Source: Pedobacter changchengzhani (GTDB taxonomy: Bacteria > Bacteroidota > Bacteroidia > Sphingobacteriales > Sphingobacteriaceae). Taken from it: DNA of 64,000 bases. The stretch lies in contig NZ_SJCY01000009.1 of assembly GCF_004354365.1 (NCBI RefSeq), positions 1-64,000 on the forward strand. The letters are read 5' to 3'. The position numbers were made by a program, and so were the translations under genes. The notes under the pieces were generated by a model. It searched no databases. It was not told the origin of the DNA and was given only the letters and a program-made list of their open reading frames with translations. Every line of letters starts with the position of its first letter. Position 1 is the stretch's first letter. Positions 34,520 through 43,523 of the stretch are shown piece by piece.

Positions 34520-35611
34520 TTATGAATTGATTGATTTTTGTGATAAAAATTTTAAAACTAACGCACCCATTTCGGTCGTGCCTAAAACTTTATAACGTTC
34601 TGTATTTTGGTCGGCGATGTCATTTGTTCTAAAACCTTCTTTTAAAACCTCATTTATGGTATCAACCAGTAATTTAGCCTCTTCTTTTAAGCCGAAACCA
34701 ATTTCTAACATCAGCGCAGCCGATAAGATAGAAGCCAAAGGATTAGCTAAATTTTTTCCTGCAATATCATGTGCAGACCCGTGAATAGGTTCGAAAAAAC
34801 CTGTACTTTCACCAACAGATGCTGATGCCAACATGCCCATCGAACCGGCGATTTGCGAAGCTTCATCTGTTAAGATATCGCCGAATAGATTAGCCGTTAG
34901 CACTACATCAAATTTCTTTGGATTTTTGATGAGTTGCATGGCCGCATTATCTATGAACATGTGTTCGGTTTCCACATCAGGATATTGTTTAGCAATTTCT
35001 TGCACTGTTTCACGCCATAAGCGAGAACTCTCTAAAACATTTGCCTTATCTACCGAACATAATCTTTTATTGCGTTTTTGCGCTGCTTGATAAGCTTTGT
35101 GTGCAATTCGTTCAACTTCGTAGCGATGGTAAATCATTAAATCAGAAGCCGTATTTCTATCTTCTGATCTAAATTTTTCGCCAAAATAAACATCGCCGGT
35201 TAACTCTCTAAAAAAAAGTATATCAGTACCTCTTAAAATTTCAGGTTTGATGCTCGATGCCTCAAGAAGTTCATCAAAGAGCAATATAGGACGGAGGTTT
35301 GCAAATAAACCTAAATCTTTACGGATTTTTAGTAATCCTTGTTCGGGTCTAACTTTTAAACTTGGATCATTATCGTATTTAGCATGACCAATCGCCCCAA
35401 ATAAAATTGCATCACTATTTCTTGCTTTTTCTAAGGTTTCATCAGGAAGTGGATTACCTGTAACTTCGATGGCTGCATGCCCCATTAAAGCTTCATCAAA
35501 AATGAAGTCGTGTCCAAAAATTTCAGCAATTTTTTCTAATGCTGCTTTTCCCCAAGTGGTTACTTCAGGCCCAATACCATCTCCTGGTATTACTAAAATA
35601 TTTTTTCTCAT
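34520..35611 (-). CDS. leuB: 3-isopropylmalate dehydrogenase
   Basis: LeuB oxidises 3-isopropylmalate to 2-oxoisocaproate with NAD. I start at ATG 35611 (MRKNILVIPGDGIGPEV), giving 363 residues; the frame extends ten codons into the end of the preceding ABC ATPase gene. The family signature FEPIHGSAHDIAGKNLANP is intact, with substrate arginines in LRPILLFDELLE and RELTGDVYFGE. The start lies four bases after the ABC gene. Confidence 0.95.
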   Translation of the reverse strand: MRKNILVIPGDGIGPEVTTWGKAALEKIAEIFGHDFIFDEALMGHAAIEVTGNPLPDETLEKARNSDAILFGAIGHAKYDNDPSLKVRPEQGLLKIRKDLGLFANLRPILLFDELLEASSIKPEILRGTDILFFRELTGDVYFGEKFRSEDRNTASDLMIYHRYEVERIAHKAYQAAQKRNKRLCSVDKANVLESSRLWRETVQEIAKQYPDVETEHMFIDNAAMQLIKNPKKFDVVLTANLFGDILTDEASQIAGSMGMLASASVGESTGFFEPIHGSAHDIAGKNLANPLASILSAALMLEIGFGLKEEAKLLVDTINEVLKEGFRTNDIADQNTERYKVLGTTEMGALVLKFLSQKSINS

Positions 35612-35615
35612 TGCA

Positions 35616-37187
35616 CTAAACGCTTTCTTGTATATTTTCAACGATTTTTACCTCGCCATTTGCTAATAATATTCTTCTTTCTAAACAACTTGGCAGTTGC
35701 GATTCAAAATGCCCAACGTATATAACCGTCATTCCGTTGCTACACAATTCATCAACCAGTTGGTTAAAATCTTGTGTTTGTTGTTGGTCTAATCCTTGGC
35801 AAGGCTCATCTAATATTAATAATTCAGGATTTTTAATAATCGTTCTTGCCAATAAAACTAAACGTTGCTTACCTAATGGAAGGGCAGTTAACAACTCGTT
35901 TTTTTGTGCGGTTAAACCGAAATATTCTACTAGTTCATCAACTTGTGTACTTTTTGTATAAGGTAACTGTTGGAATAAACCTACTGTATCGTAAAATCCC
36001 GATGCAATACTTTGCCAAACTGTGGCTTTGGCATCAAAATACCAATGAAATTCGGGCGAGATTAAGCCGATATGTTGTTTTATATCCCAAATACTTTCTC
36101 CACTTCCGCGTTTGTTGCCAAATAAATAAAGTTCATTGGCATACGATTGAGGATGATCTCCATTAATTAAACTTAATAAAGTTGATTTCCCTGAGCCATT
36201 ATGCCCCTGAAGCAACCACTTTTCGCCTGCTTTAACTTCCCAATTTATGTTTTTTAATACTTGCTTTTCTCCGTAACTGATATTTACATCGATCATGGTA
36301 ACCATATTTTCTGATGAATAAATAGGAGATTCTTTTAAAAAACTAGGTATTTCTCTATCGTGTTTTTCGTACTTAACGCTGTTAATTTCTTTTGTTTTTG
36401 AAACTTTTATTTGCCCATCTTTTATTTCAGCAAAACGATTTATCCTCAAAGGCAGTTCATGATCGTTGCTAATTAAAATTAGTTGTACGCCTTCGTTCGT
36501 AATTTTATCCAGCAGGATATTTAAGTTTTTGCGCGAGGTAAAATCTAACCCAGTGTAAGGCTGATCGATAATTAGCAATTGCGGTTTTAACCATAAAGCC
36601 TTAACCAGCTGTAATTTTTTATGCTCTCCACTTGATAGTTCTATTAATTGCGAACTTGCGAAAGAAGAAAAATTTAAGGCATCTAAAACGGGTTCAACTT
36701 GGTCTAAATGCAGATTTTTTTCTTTGCCATAATTTACTAATTCTGCATGAACAGTTAAAGTATCTTTAGCTTGTTGACTGGTGTAACGTTGTTGGTAGTA
36801 AAAATTTGCTACACCATCTAAGTTTTTAAATTGATACCAACTTTCTACAAATAGTACTTCTGCTGGTAAATTACTATCAGGATTGAAGTTAATTTCTACC
36901 TGACCGATTCCACTTTGCAAACCAGCTATTATTTTAGCTAATGATGTTTTTCCACTGCCACTTTCGCCTAATAAAACATAGTTTTCCCCATCATTTATAG
37001 TCCAATTCAAATCCGTTAACACCGATTTACCGCTATAGTCTAAATAAAGATTAGAAACAACAAGAACCCCTAAATCCCTGCCTGCCTGGCAAGCAGGCCC
37101 TGAAGGGGACTTTGACTTTCTATCGTTTAACCCCAAACCCCTAGAGGGGCTTTCAGTTAAATCGTTTATATTTATTGTGCTAGACAT
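35616..37187 (-). CDS. Double ABC ATPase, ModF/PhrA-like
   Basis: A 523-residue soluble protein with two ABC domains. Domain 1 (about 43-275): Walker A GESGSGKTSLA, signature LSSGEHKKLQLVKAL, Walker B LLIIDQPYTGLD. Domain 2 (about 295-520): Walker A GHNGSGKSTLL, a degenerate signature (LPLGKQRLV) and Walker B LLILDEPCQGLD. It has no membrane part, like E. coli ModF, whose role is unclear. It lies inside the leucine genes between leuD and leuB with no obvious metabolic link. Residues 11-41 are encoded by palindromic repeats (37064-37157). Confidence 0.85.
   Translation of the reverse strand: MSSTININDLTESPSRGLGLNDRKSKSPSGPACQAGRDLGVLVVSNLYLDYSGKSVLTDLNWTINDGENYVLLGESGSGKTSLAKIIAGLQSGIGQVEINFNPDSNLPAEVLFVESWYQFKNLDGVANFYYQQRYTSQQAKDTLTVHAELVNYGKEKNLHLDQVEPVLDALNFSSFASSQLIELSSGEHKKLQLVKALWLKPQLLIIDQPYTGLDFTSRKNLNILLDKITNEGVQLILISNDHELPLRINRFAEIKDGQIKVSKTKEINSVKYEKHDREIPSFLKESPIYSSENMVTMIDVNISYGEKQVLKNINWEVKAGEKWLLQGHNGSGKSTLLSLINGDHPQSYANELYLFGNKRGSGESIWDIKQHIGLISPEFHWYFDAKATVWQSIASGFYDTVGLFQQLPYTKSTQVDELVEYFGLTAQKNELLTALPLGKQRLVLLARTIIKNPELLILDEPCQGLDQQQTQDFNQLVDELCSNGMTVIYVGHFESQLPSCLERRILLANGEVKIVENIQESV
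37064..37157 (-). repeat. Pair of CCCCT..GGGG palindromes translated inside the double ABC ATPase gene
   Basis: Plus strand: GAACCCCTAAATCCCTG, the palindrome CCTGCCTGGCAAGCAGG, CCCTGAAGGGGACTTTGAC and AAACCCCTAGAGGGGCTTTC. These are the motifs found in gaps elsewhere in the cluster. Here they encode residues 11-41 of the ABC protein (SPSRGLGLNDRKSKSPSG and onwards), between the initiator segment and the first ABC domain. No start codon lies between the repeat and the domain. Confidence 0.7.
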
Positions 37188-37216
37188 TTTTACAATTACT
37201 ATTTACTTTGGGTTTT

Positions 37217-37243
37217 CAGTTCCTCCTTAAGGGGGTTAGGGAG
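37217..37243. repeat. CCTCCTTAAGGGGG palindrome between leuD and the ABC gene
   Basis: CAGTTCCTCCTTAAGGGGGT with TAGGGAG is a member of the CCCCTNNNGGGG family. It touches the leuD stop. Confidence 0.5.
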
Positions 37244-37817
37244 TTTCAAACTCCACTATTAAATCTTTCTGCGCTAAAATGAAATCTATATCGTCATAGC
37301 CATTTATCAAACATGACTTTTTGTAAGCATTAATTTCAAAACTTTCATTTGCACCGGTTTCTAAAATCGTTATGGTTTGATTTTCTAAATCAATTTCTAA
37401 CGGAGATTTAGCATCCTGCTCAATTGCTTTAAAAATTTGTGCTAAAAAACGCTCACTAACTTGAACGGGAAGTAAACCATTATTTAGTGCATTTCCTTTA
37501 AAAATATCGGCAAAGAAACTGCTAATTACCACATCAAAACCTGCATCCTGTATTGCCCATGCAGCATGTTCTCTACTGCTGCCACAACCAAAGTTTTTTC
37601 CTGCAACTAAAATTTTGCCGCTGTATGTTGGGTTATTCAACACGAAATCTAATTTTGGTTGACTGTCATTTTCATAACGCCAATCGCGAAATAAATTCTC
37701 GCCGAATCCATCACGTGTAGTTGCTTTTAAAAACCTAGCCGGAATAATCTGGTCGGTGTCTATATTTTCTATGTTTAACGGCACAACAGCCGATGTTAAT
37801 TTTGTGAATTTTTTCAT
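37236..37817 (-). CDS. leuD: 3-isopropylmalate dehydratase small subunit
   Basis: LeuD pairs with LeuC to isomerise 2- to 3-isopropylmalate. The 193-residue length is normal. Signatures: [14 protein letters not shown] near 18-31 and [17 protein letters not shown] near 73-89, then [19 protein letters not shown] near 102-118. In most genomes leuC and leuD are adjacent; here a methyltransferase and a monooxygenase gene lie between them, so leuC is 1.2 kb away. Confidence 0.95.
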   Translation of the reverse strand: MKKFTKLTSAVVPLNIENIDTDQIIPARFLKATTRDGFGENLFRDWRYENDSQPKLDFVLNNPTYSGKILVAGKNFGCGSSREHAAWAIQDAGFDVVISSFFADIFKGNALNNGLLPVQVSERFLAQIFKAIEQDAKSPLEIDLENQTITILETGANESFEINAYKKSCLINGYDDIDFILAQKDLIVEFETP

Positions 37818-37895
37818 AGCCCTTAATCCCCTAAAGGGGAAATTTTAATCGTTAATATTTTTATGATCCCAAAAAGCCCCTTTAGGGGTTTGAGG
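37818..37895. repeat. Two CCCCTAAAGGGG palindromes upstream of leuD
   Basis: AATCCCCTAAAGGGGAAATT (about 37824-37843) and AAGCCCCTTTAGGGGTTTGA (about 37872-37891) fill the gap between the methyltransferase gene and leuD in opposite orientations. Confidence 0.6.
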
Positions 37896-38657
37896 TTATT
37901 TCTTCCAAGCCTTAATTCTCAATCTTCTATAATCTGCAGTCCACTCTCCATTTTTAAAATAGTTTGGTTTAAGTATTTCTACAGCTAAACTTTTCAGTGC
38001 TTCTGCTTCGTCTGTTTCAAGGTTTTTAAAGGCATGTTGTGCAAATTGATCTATCCAAATATACATGCCTTGTTCGCCAACTAATTTTGTTGGTCTATCA
38101 AATAACCATGCTTGCTCAACCTCAAAACCTTGCTTTTCTAATAAGCTAGTATAAGTTGAAATAGAAGGGAAGAACCAAAAATTATTGATTACCCGATCAG
38201 CAAGGCTTAAATTCTTGGCTGCAGTTGCGATAGCATCTGTAATGCTTTTTACATTTCCTTTTCCGCCAAACTCAGCAATTAATCTTCCACCAGGTTTTAA
38301 ACTTTTAAACAACCCTTCAATTAATGCTGTTTGGTTTTCTATCCAATGGAACGTTGCATTGCTAAAAATTGCGTCGAACTGTTCATTATAAGGGAGTTTC
38401 GTGGCGTCAATTACTTCAAAATTCAAATCTGGGTAATTGGCATTTGCTGTCGCAACCATTTCTGCCGAAGCATCAGTTCCTAAAACATTAGCGCCACTTT
38501 CTGCAATTTGTGAAGCCAATTGACCTGTTCCACAGCCAACATCTAAAATATTTTCTCCAGCCTTAGGTGCAAGCCATTGTAAAACATCTGCACCATAATC
38601 TGATACAAATTGATGTTGTTTATCGTATAAGTTACTGTCCCAATGTATTTCTGGCAT
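37896..38657 (-). CDS. Class I SAM-dependent methyltransferase
   Basis: A 253-residue methyltransferase. Motif I is ILDVGCGTGQLASQIA (about 36-51), then GTDASAEMVATA, VIDATKLPYNEQFDAIFSNATFHWI (about 86-104) and KPGGRLIAEFGG. The NATFHWI segment resembles trans-aconitate methyltransferase-like enzymes, but the substrate is not clear. It sits between leuC and leuD, bounded by palindromes on both sides. Confidence 0.8.
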   Translation of the reverse strand: MPEIHWDSNLYDKQHQFVSDYGADVLQWLAPKAGENILDVGCGTGQLASQIAESGANVLGTDASAEMVATANANYPDLNFEVIDATKLPYNEQFDAIFSNATFHWIENQTALIEGLFKSLKPGGRLIAEFGGKGNVKSITDAIATAAKNLSLADRVINNFWFFPSISTYTSLLEKQGFEVEQAWLFDRPTKLVGEQGMYIWIDQFAQHAFKNLETDEAEALKSLAVEILKPNYFKNGEWTADYRRLRIKAWKK

Positions 38658-38660
38658 ATT

Positions 38661-38693
38661 AACCCCCTAGCCCCCTAAAGGGGAATAAAACTG
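38661..38693. repeat. CCCCCTAAAGGGG palindrome upstream of the methyltransferase gene
   Basis: TTAACCCCCTAGCCCCCTAA with AGGGGAATAA belongs to the CCCCTNNNGGGG family. Confidence 0.5.
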
Positions 38694-38737
38694 TTGTTAT
38701 TAAAGTTTTAATTTTCATAATCTTACTCTTTTAAAGT

Positions 38738-39031
38738 TTATCCTTCAATCTCAACATAATGTTCAACTGTTGGAAAAGGATCATAAAAATGATGCAATAA
38801 TTTTTTCCAATCTTGGTATGCTAACGAACCTCTAAAACCTTCAGTATGCGCTTCTAATGTTTCCCAGTTTACAAGTAATATGTATTTATCTGTTTCTTCA
38901 ATACATTTTTTCAATTGATGAGAAATGTAACCATCCATCGAAGAGATAATGTTTTCGGCTTTACCAAAGGCTTTTTCAAAATCAGCTGATAAACCTGTTT
39001 TTATATTTAATATGGCTACTTCTAAAATCAT
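38738..39031 (-). CDS. Antibiotic biosynthesis monooxygenase-like (ABM) protein
   Basis: A 97-residue ferredoxin-like-fold protein of the ABM superfamily: MILEVAILNIKTGLSADFEKAF at the start, the middle strand YILLVNWETLEAHTEGFRGS and the terminal VEHYVEIEG. Members act as dimeric cofactor-independent monooxygenases or have no known activity. Located between leuC and the methyltransferase gene, with no evident link to leucine synthesis. Confidence 0.75.
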   Translation of the reverse strand: MILEVAILNIKTGLSADFEKAFGKAENIISSMDGYISHQLKKCIEETDKYILLVNWETLEAHTEGFRGSLAYQDWKKLLHHFYDPFPTVEHYVEIEG

Positions 39032-39060
39032 ATGCGGTTTTCGCTTTCGGCTTTAGTCTT

Positions 39061-40524
39061 TTAGCTTTCCGCTAAAAATTCCCTCACATCCGTAATTACT
39101 CCAGTTACAGCAGCAGCTGCCGCCGTTAACGGACTAGCCAATAATGTTCTAGAATTTTGTCCTTGTCGGCCTTCAAAATTTCTATTTGATGTAGAAACGC
39201 AATATTTTCCCGCAGGGATTTTATCTTCGTTCATGCCTAAACAAGCGCTACAACCCGGTTCGCGTAATTGGAAACCTGCATTTTCGAAAATTTTATCTAA
39301 ACCTTCGTTTATGGCTTGTTGTTCTACCTGTTTTGATCCTGGTACAATCCATACGATAACATTATCCGCTTTGTGCTTACCTTTTACAAATGCTGCAACT
39401 TCACGTAAATCTTCAATACGAGAGTTTGTGCAACTACCAATAAATACATAATCAACTGGTTTACCAATTAACGATACATCATCATCAAAGCCCATATAAT
39501 TTAGAGCTTTTTGATAAGAAAGCTGTTCTTTATCTGGTTGCGCATTTGTGGCAGGAATATTTTCTAAAATACCCATTCCCATTCCTGGGTTAGTACCGTA
39601 TGTAATCATTGGCGCAATGTCAGCAGCATCAAAAGTTAAAACTTTATCAAATTTTGCATTTTGATCAGTGTAAAGCGTTTTCCAATAGGCTAGGGCTTTA
39701 TCCCATTCTGCACCTGCAGGAGCAAATTCTCTGCCTTTAATATAATCGAAAGTTGTTTGATCTGGCGCAATTAAGCCACCTCTCGCACCCATTTCAATAC
39801 TCATATTACAAATCGTCATTCTAGCTTCCATGCTCAAAGCTTCTATGGCCGAACCAGCATACTCGATAAAATATCCAGTACCGCCTGCAGCAGAAATTTG
39901 AGCAATGATGTATAGAATAATGTCTTTTGCTCCAACACCTTTCCCAAGTTCACCGTTCACCTCAATTTTCATGGTTTTAGGTTTCGATAACAACAAACAT
40001 TGAGTTGCAAAAACCTGCTCAACTTGCGATGTTCCGATACCAAAAGCAATGGCTCCGAAAGCACCATGTGTAGAAGTGTGACTGTCGCCACAAACGATGG
40101 TGTGTCCCGGCAAGGTAATTCCCAATTCCGGACCTATTACGTGTACAATCCCTTGAAAAGGATGCCCTAAACCGTAAAGCTCAACTCCAAATTCAGCACA
40201 ATTTTTAGTTAGCATATCTACTTGGTAGCGAGATAGCTCTTCTTTAATTGGTTGTAATTGGTTTAAAGTTGGAACGTTATGATCGGCAGTTGCCACCGTT
40301 TGCTTCGGACGGAAAACTGGTAATCCTCTTTTTCGCAAACCATCAAATGCCTGTGGCGAAGTTACTTCATGTATTAAGTGCGTATCGATGTATAAAATAT
40401 CAGGAAATCCTTCTTCGCTCTTTACAACGTGTGCATCCCAAATTTTTTCTACTAAAGTTCTCCCCATCCCATCCTTCCCCAAAGGGGAAGGGGTAGTAAC
40501 GCTCTTAGTTGGTTGTGTTAACAT
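39061..40524 (-). CDS. leuC: 3-isopropylmalate dehydratase large subunit
   Basis: LeuC is the [4Fe-4S] subunit of isopropylmalate isomerase. Cluster cysteines are in [11 protein letters not shown] and [32 protein letters not shown] is also intact. The family normally begins near [14 protein letters not shown]; here 20 residues precede it, and residues 8-20 ([13 protein letters not shown]) are encoded by a palindromic repeat. A start at the internal Met20 (position 40467) would give the usual 468 residues, so it is not settled which start is used. Confidence 0.93.
   Translation of the reverse strand: MLTQPTKSVTTPSPLGKDGMGRTLVEKIWDAHVVKSEEGFPDILYIDTHLIHEVTSPQAFDGLRKRGLPVFRPKQTVATADHNVPTLNQLQPIKEELSRYQVDMLTKNCAEFGVELYGLGHPFQGIVHVIGPELGITLPGHTIVCGDSHTSTHGAFGAIAFGIGTSQVEQVFATQCLLLSKPKTMKIEVNGELGKGVGAKDIILYIIAQISAAGGTGYFIEYAGSAIEALSMEARMTICNMSIEMGARGGLIAPDQTTFDYIKGREFAPAGAEWDKALAYWKTLYTDQNAKFDKVLTFDAADIAPMITYGTNPGMGMGILENIPATNAQPDKEQLSYQKALNYMGFDDDVSLIGKPVDYVFIGSCTNSRIEDLREVAAFVKGKHKADNVIVWIVPGSKQVEQQAINEGLDKIFENAGFQLREPGCSACLGMNEDKIPAGKYCVSTSNRNFEGRQGQNSRTLLASPLTAAAAAVTGVITDVREFLAES
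40466..40502 (-). repeat. CCCCAAAGGGG palindrome at the leuC 5' end
   Basis: Plus strand: CCATCCTTCCCCAAAGGGGA with AGGGGTAGTAAC. It spans leuC codons 8-20 if the upstream ATG is used, and it carries the alternative ATG at its downstream edge. Confidence 0.6.
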
Positions 40525-40555
40525 TTTTGATATTATTTATGTGCTATTTTGTTAA

Positions 40556-40581
40556 AAAGCCCCCTTTGGGGGTTGGGGGAT
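40556..40581. repeat. CCCCCTTTGGGGG palindrome after ilvC
   Basis: AAGCCCCCTTTGGGGGTTGG with GGG abuts the ilvC stop, in the ilvC-leuC gap. Confidence 0.55.
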
Positions 40582-40582
40582 C

Positions 40583-42064
40583 TTATGCCGTTTTTATCGC
40601 CTTCATTGCCGTCATTGCTTTACGCAAAGTAGCGCCAATTTGCTCCACTTCATGAGAACGAATTGCTTCGTTAATGTCGATCAGTTTTCTGTTATCAACA
40701 CCGCCATCTTTACCTGTATTAAAGTTTTTTCCAACTAAATCAGTATCTACTTTTTTCATAAAATCAGCCAATAATGGTTTACAAGCTTGATCGAACAAAT
40801 AACAGCCATACTCCGCGGTATCAGAAATTACTCGGTTCATTTCAAACAATTTTTTGCGGGCGATTGTATTTGCGATAAGCGGTGTTTCGTGTAACGATTC
40901 GTAATAAGCAGATTCTGGTTTGATACCCGCTTGAACCATCGTTTCGAAAGCTAATTCTACACCAGCACGAACAAAAGCAACCATTAAAGTATAATTATCG
41001 AAATATTCTTGCTCTGCAATTTTTACATCGCCAGCAGGTGTTTTTTCGAAAGCAGTTTCCCCGGTTTCGGCTCTCCATTTCAATAAGTTTTTATCGCCAT
41101 TTGCCCAGTCAGTCATCATGGTGCTGCTAAATTCGCCACTCATAATATCATCTTGGTGTTTTTGGAATAACGGACGCATAATGTCTTTCAATTCTTCAGA
41201 AATTTCGAAAGCTTTAATTTTTGCTTGATTACTTAAACGATCCATCATTGCCGTAATACCACCTTGTTTCAAGGCTTCGGTAATTACTTCAACACCATAC
41301 TGAACCAATTTAGAAGCATAACCTGCATCAATTCCTTTTTCTACCATTTTATCAAACGATAGGATAGAACCCGTTTGCAACAAGCCACAAAGAATGGTTT
41401 GCTCGCCCATTAAATCAGATTTTACTTCGGCAACAAAAGATGATTTTAACACACCAGCACGGTGACCACCTGTACCTACGCAATATGCTTTTGCTTGTGC
41501 CAAACCTTTACCTTGTGGGTCGTTTACTGGGTGAACTGCAATTAATGTAGGCACGCCGAAACCACGAACATATTCTGCTCTAACTTCGCTACCCGGACAT
41601 TTAGGCGCCACCATAATTACGGTTAAATCTTTACGAATTTGCATACCTTCTTCAACGATATTAAAACCGTGAGAATATAATAAAGTTGCACCTTCTTTCA
41701 TTAAAGGCATAATTGCATTTACAACTGCCGTGTGTTGTTTATCTGGTGTAAGGTTAACCACTACATCGGCAGTTGGAATTAATTCTTCGTAAGTGCCAAC
41801 TTTAAAATTGTTTTCAGTTGCGTTCTTCCACGAATCTCTTTTGCCTTCAATAGCTTCCTTGCGTAAAGTATAGCTTACATCCAAACCACTATCTCTTAAA
41901 TTTAAACCCTGATTTAAACCTTGAGCGCCACAGCCTACAACAACAATTTTTTTGCCTTTTAGTGCGCTAACGCCATCTAAAAATTCATTGCTGTCCATAA
42001 AATCGCAAACTCCAAGTTGGTTTAATTGTTCTCTAAGTGGTAACGTGTTAAAATAATTCGACAT
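40583..42064 (-). CDS. ilvC: Ketol-acid reductoisomerase, class II
   Basis: IlvC isomerises and reduces acetolactate/acetohydroxybutyrate, using NADPH and Mg. The 493-residue length is that of the class II enzymes (E. coli and plants), against about 335 in class I. The nucleotide-binding loop [19 protein letters not shown] (about 38-56) and the helical knotted domains follow ([16 protein letters not shown], and a second repeat ending before [10 protein letters not shown]). In transcription order it follows the DinB gene. Confidence 0.95.
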   Translation of the reverse strand: MSNYFNTLPLREQLNQLGVCDFMDSNEFLDGVSALKGKKIVVVGCGAQGLNQGLNLRDSGLDVSYTLRKEAIEGKRDSWKNATENNFKVGTYEELIPTADVVVNLTPDKQHTAVVNAIMPLMKEGATLLYSHGFNIVEEGMQIRKDLTVIMVAPKCPGSEVRAEYVRGFGVPTLIAVHPVNDPQGKGLAQAKAYCVGTGGHRAGVLKSSFVAEVKSDLMGEQTILCGLLQTGSILSFDKMVEKGIDAGYASKLVQYGVEVITEALKQGGITAMMDRLSNQAKIKAFEISEELKDIMRPLFQKHQDDIMSGEFSSTMMTDWANGDKNLLKWRAETGETAFEKTPAGDVKIAEQEYFDNYTLMVAFVRAGVELAFETMVQAGIKPESAYYESLHETPLIANTIARKKLFEMNRVISDTAEYGCYLFDQACKPLLADFMKKVDTDLVGKNFNTGKDGGVDNRKLIDINEAIRSHEVEQIGATLRKAMTAMKAIKTA

Positions 42065-42164
42065 TGTTTTTATTGGTTAATTTCTATTTGTTATTTTTTA
42101 TCAAATCTTAAGGTTTGATCCTTAAGCTTATCTATCTTATTAGTTTTTTGTTTTGGAAAACAGG

Positions 42165-42265
42165 CTTCTGTGCTATGCAGCTATTTCAGTCCCGCTTTTT
42201 GTTTCTGCCGATGAAAAATCGGCATCCACGTCAATCGGGTTTATTTTAGTCAGGTCAGTATTTTA
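42165..42265 (-). repeat. Composite dispersed element, altered copy
   Basis: Read on the minus strand: TAAACCCGATTGACGTGGAT, a different centre (GCCGATTTTTCATCGGC, a hairpin), then AAAAAGCGGGACTGAAATAG and GCACAGAAGCCTGTTTTCC. The outer blocks match 19118-19255. The centre is replaced by another palindrome. It fills the DinB-ilvC gap. Confidence 0.5.
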
Positions 42266-42286
42266 AAACTCAACCATTCTCATCTT

Positions 42287-42748
42287 TTAAACTAGTTTTC
42301 TTAACGCTATCGCATATCCAAAATGCATATTATCATGGCCGATTGTGGTAATCAATATTTCATCAACAGTATTCATTTGTACTCCATAAGTTGAAGTTGA
42401 AAATGGTGTTACGTTTCCAAATTTTCCAGCTGCATAATCTGCCTCTATTTTATTGATACTTTGTATTGCCATCTCTCTCAATTCTTCAACTTCATCCGCA
42501 GTTACTGTATATGTCGGTTTTGTATCTTTTTTATAAAATTCATTAAATTCTATTGAAGAAGCATCCTGTAAAAGTCCAGTTCTAATATAACAAAGCGCTT
42601 GAGTCGTTACTACAATGTGCCCGAAATTCCAAATAATGTTGTTGTTATAATCTTCTGGAATTTTATTCAATTGCTCAATAGTTAATCCATCAATTAATTT
42701 GATAAATGCTTTTCTGGAATTAATTATAAATTCAAATGCTTGTTTCAT
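42287..42748 (-). CDS. DinB-family protein
   Basis: A 153-residue four-helix-bundle protein of the DinB/DUF664 superfamily. Likely metal-binding histidines are in IIWNFGHIVVTTQ (about 44) and TTIGHDNMHFGYAIALR (about 138 and 141). Many relatives are thiol transferases using bacillithiol or mycothiol; a ytxJ-type bacilliredoxin gene at 63 kb makes bacillithiol use possible in this organism. Inserted between ilvN and ilvC with no evident link to them. Confidence 0.75.
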   Translation of the reverse strand: MKQAFEFIINSRKAFIKLIDGLTIEQLNKIPEDYNNNIIWNFGHIVVTTQALCYIRTGLLQDASSIEFNEFYKKDTKPTYTVTADEVEELREMAIQSINKIEADYAAGKFGNVTPFSTSTYGVQMNTVDEILITTIGHDNMHFGYAIALRKLV

Positions 42749-42798
42749 TATGTATTGTTCTAATTTTTTTCGCTTTAAGCTTTCAACTTTCCGCTTAA

Positions 42799-43437
42799 TT
42801 ACATTGTAAAAATTTTCTCGCCTTTTTCTAAGAATTCGTTTTCTATCAACTCTTCTCCAGGTTCTTCCGCTTCAAATTCTTTTAATTTTTCATGAAAGCC
42901 AGCGCTATCCTTAATAATAGCTACGCGTGCAGAGCGTACAAATTCGATTAGCTCATAGGGTTCTAAAGCCTTAACTAGCGCATCCGTTTCTTCTCTGTGG
43001 CCCGCAACTGCGAACACCGTGTAATCTTTACGAATTGCTACCGCACTAGCACCAAATTGCCTAAGCAGTCTTTCTACCGTTACTTTCTCTGCAATTTCAT
43101 CAGTCGAAACTTTGTAAAGTGCCAATTCTTGCCAAACGATCTCATCATTAGTGTTGAAATAAACTTTCAAAACCTCAATTTGCTTTTCAATTTGACGTGC
43201 AAGTTTTCTTACCACTTCATATCCCTCTTCAATTACTATATTGAAACGGTGAATACCGTCAATTTCTGAAGCAGAGCTATTGATGCTTTCTATATTAATC
43301 TTTCTTTTCGAGAAGATAATCGCAATCCTATTTAATAAACCGATACGATTTTCAGCATAAACAGTTATTGTAAATTCTTGCTTACCGTCAAAATCAACTT
43401 TATTTGTTGTATGCTGTATTGTGTTTTCAGTACTCAT
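42799..43437 (-). CDS. ilvN: Acetolactate synthase regulatory (small) subunit
   Basis: The regulatory subunit of acetolactate synthase, mediating valine feedback. From ATG 43437 (MSTENTIQ) it has 212 residues, the long small-subunit type. An ACT domain starts at about 15 (FTITVYAENRIGLLNRIAIIFSKRKINIESINSS), followed by the C-terminal ALS_ss domain (VSTDEIAEKVTVERLLRQFGASAVAIRKDYTVFAVAGHREETDAL). The frame extends eight codons upstream into a palindromic repeat (43442-43470), which I do not include. Confidence 0.92.
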   Translation of the reverse strand: MSTENTIQHTTNKVDFDGKQEFTITVYAENRIGLLNRIAIIFSKRKINIESINSSASEIDGIHRFNIVIEEGYEVVRKLARQIEKQIEVLKVYFNTNDEIVWQELALYKVSTDEIAEKVTVERLLRQFGASAVAIRKDYTVFAVAGHREETDALVKALEPYELIEFVRSARVAIIKDSAGFHEKLKEFEAEEPGEELIENEFLEKGEKIFTM

Positions 43438-43441
43438 TTTT

Positions 43442-43470
43442 GCCCCTCCCAACCTCCCCAAAGGGGAGGA
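43442..43470. repeat. CTCCCCAAAGGGGAG palindrome before ilvN
   Basis: GCCCCTCCCAACCTCCCCAA with AGGGGAGGA lies directly upstream of the ilvN start. Confidence 0.55.
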
Positions 43471-43499
43471 GTTGATAGTTTTATATTTTAATTAATTCC

Positions 43500-43523
43500 A
43501 AGGCCCCTTTAGGGGTTTGGCGT
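43500..43523. repeat. CCCCTTTAGGGG palindrome after ilvB
   Basis: AAGGCCCCTTTAGGGGTTTG with GCG touches the ilvB stop codon. Confidence 0.55.

Noticed and set aside
42799..43461. ilvN start 8 codons upstream (MGRLGGAK)
   Set aside because: These residues come from the adjacent palindrome; ATG 43437 gives the usual IlvN start.
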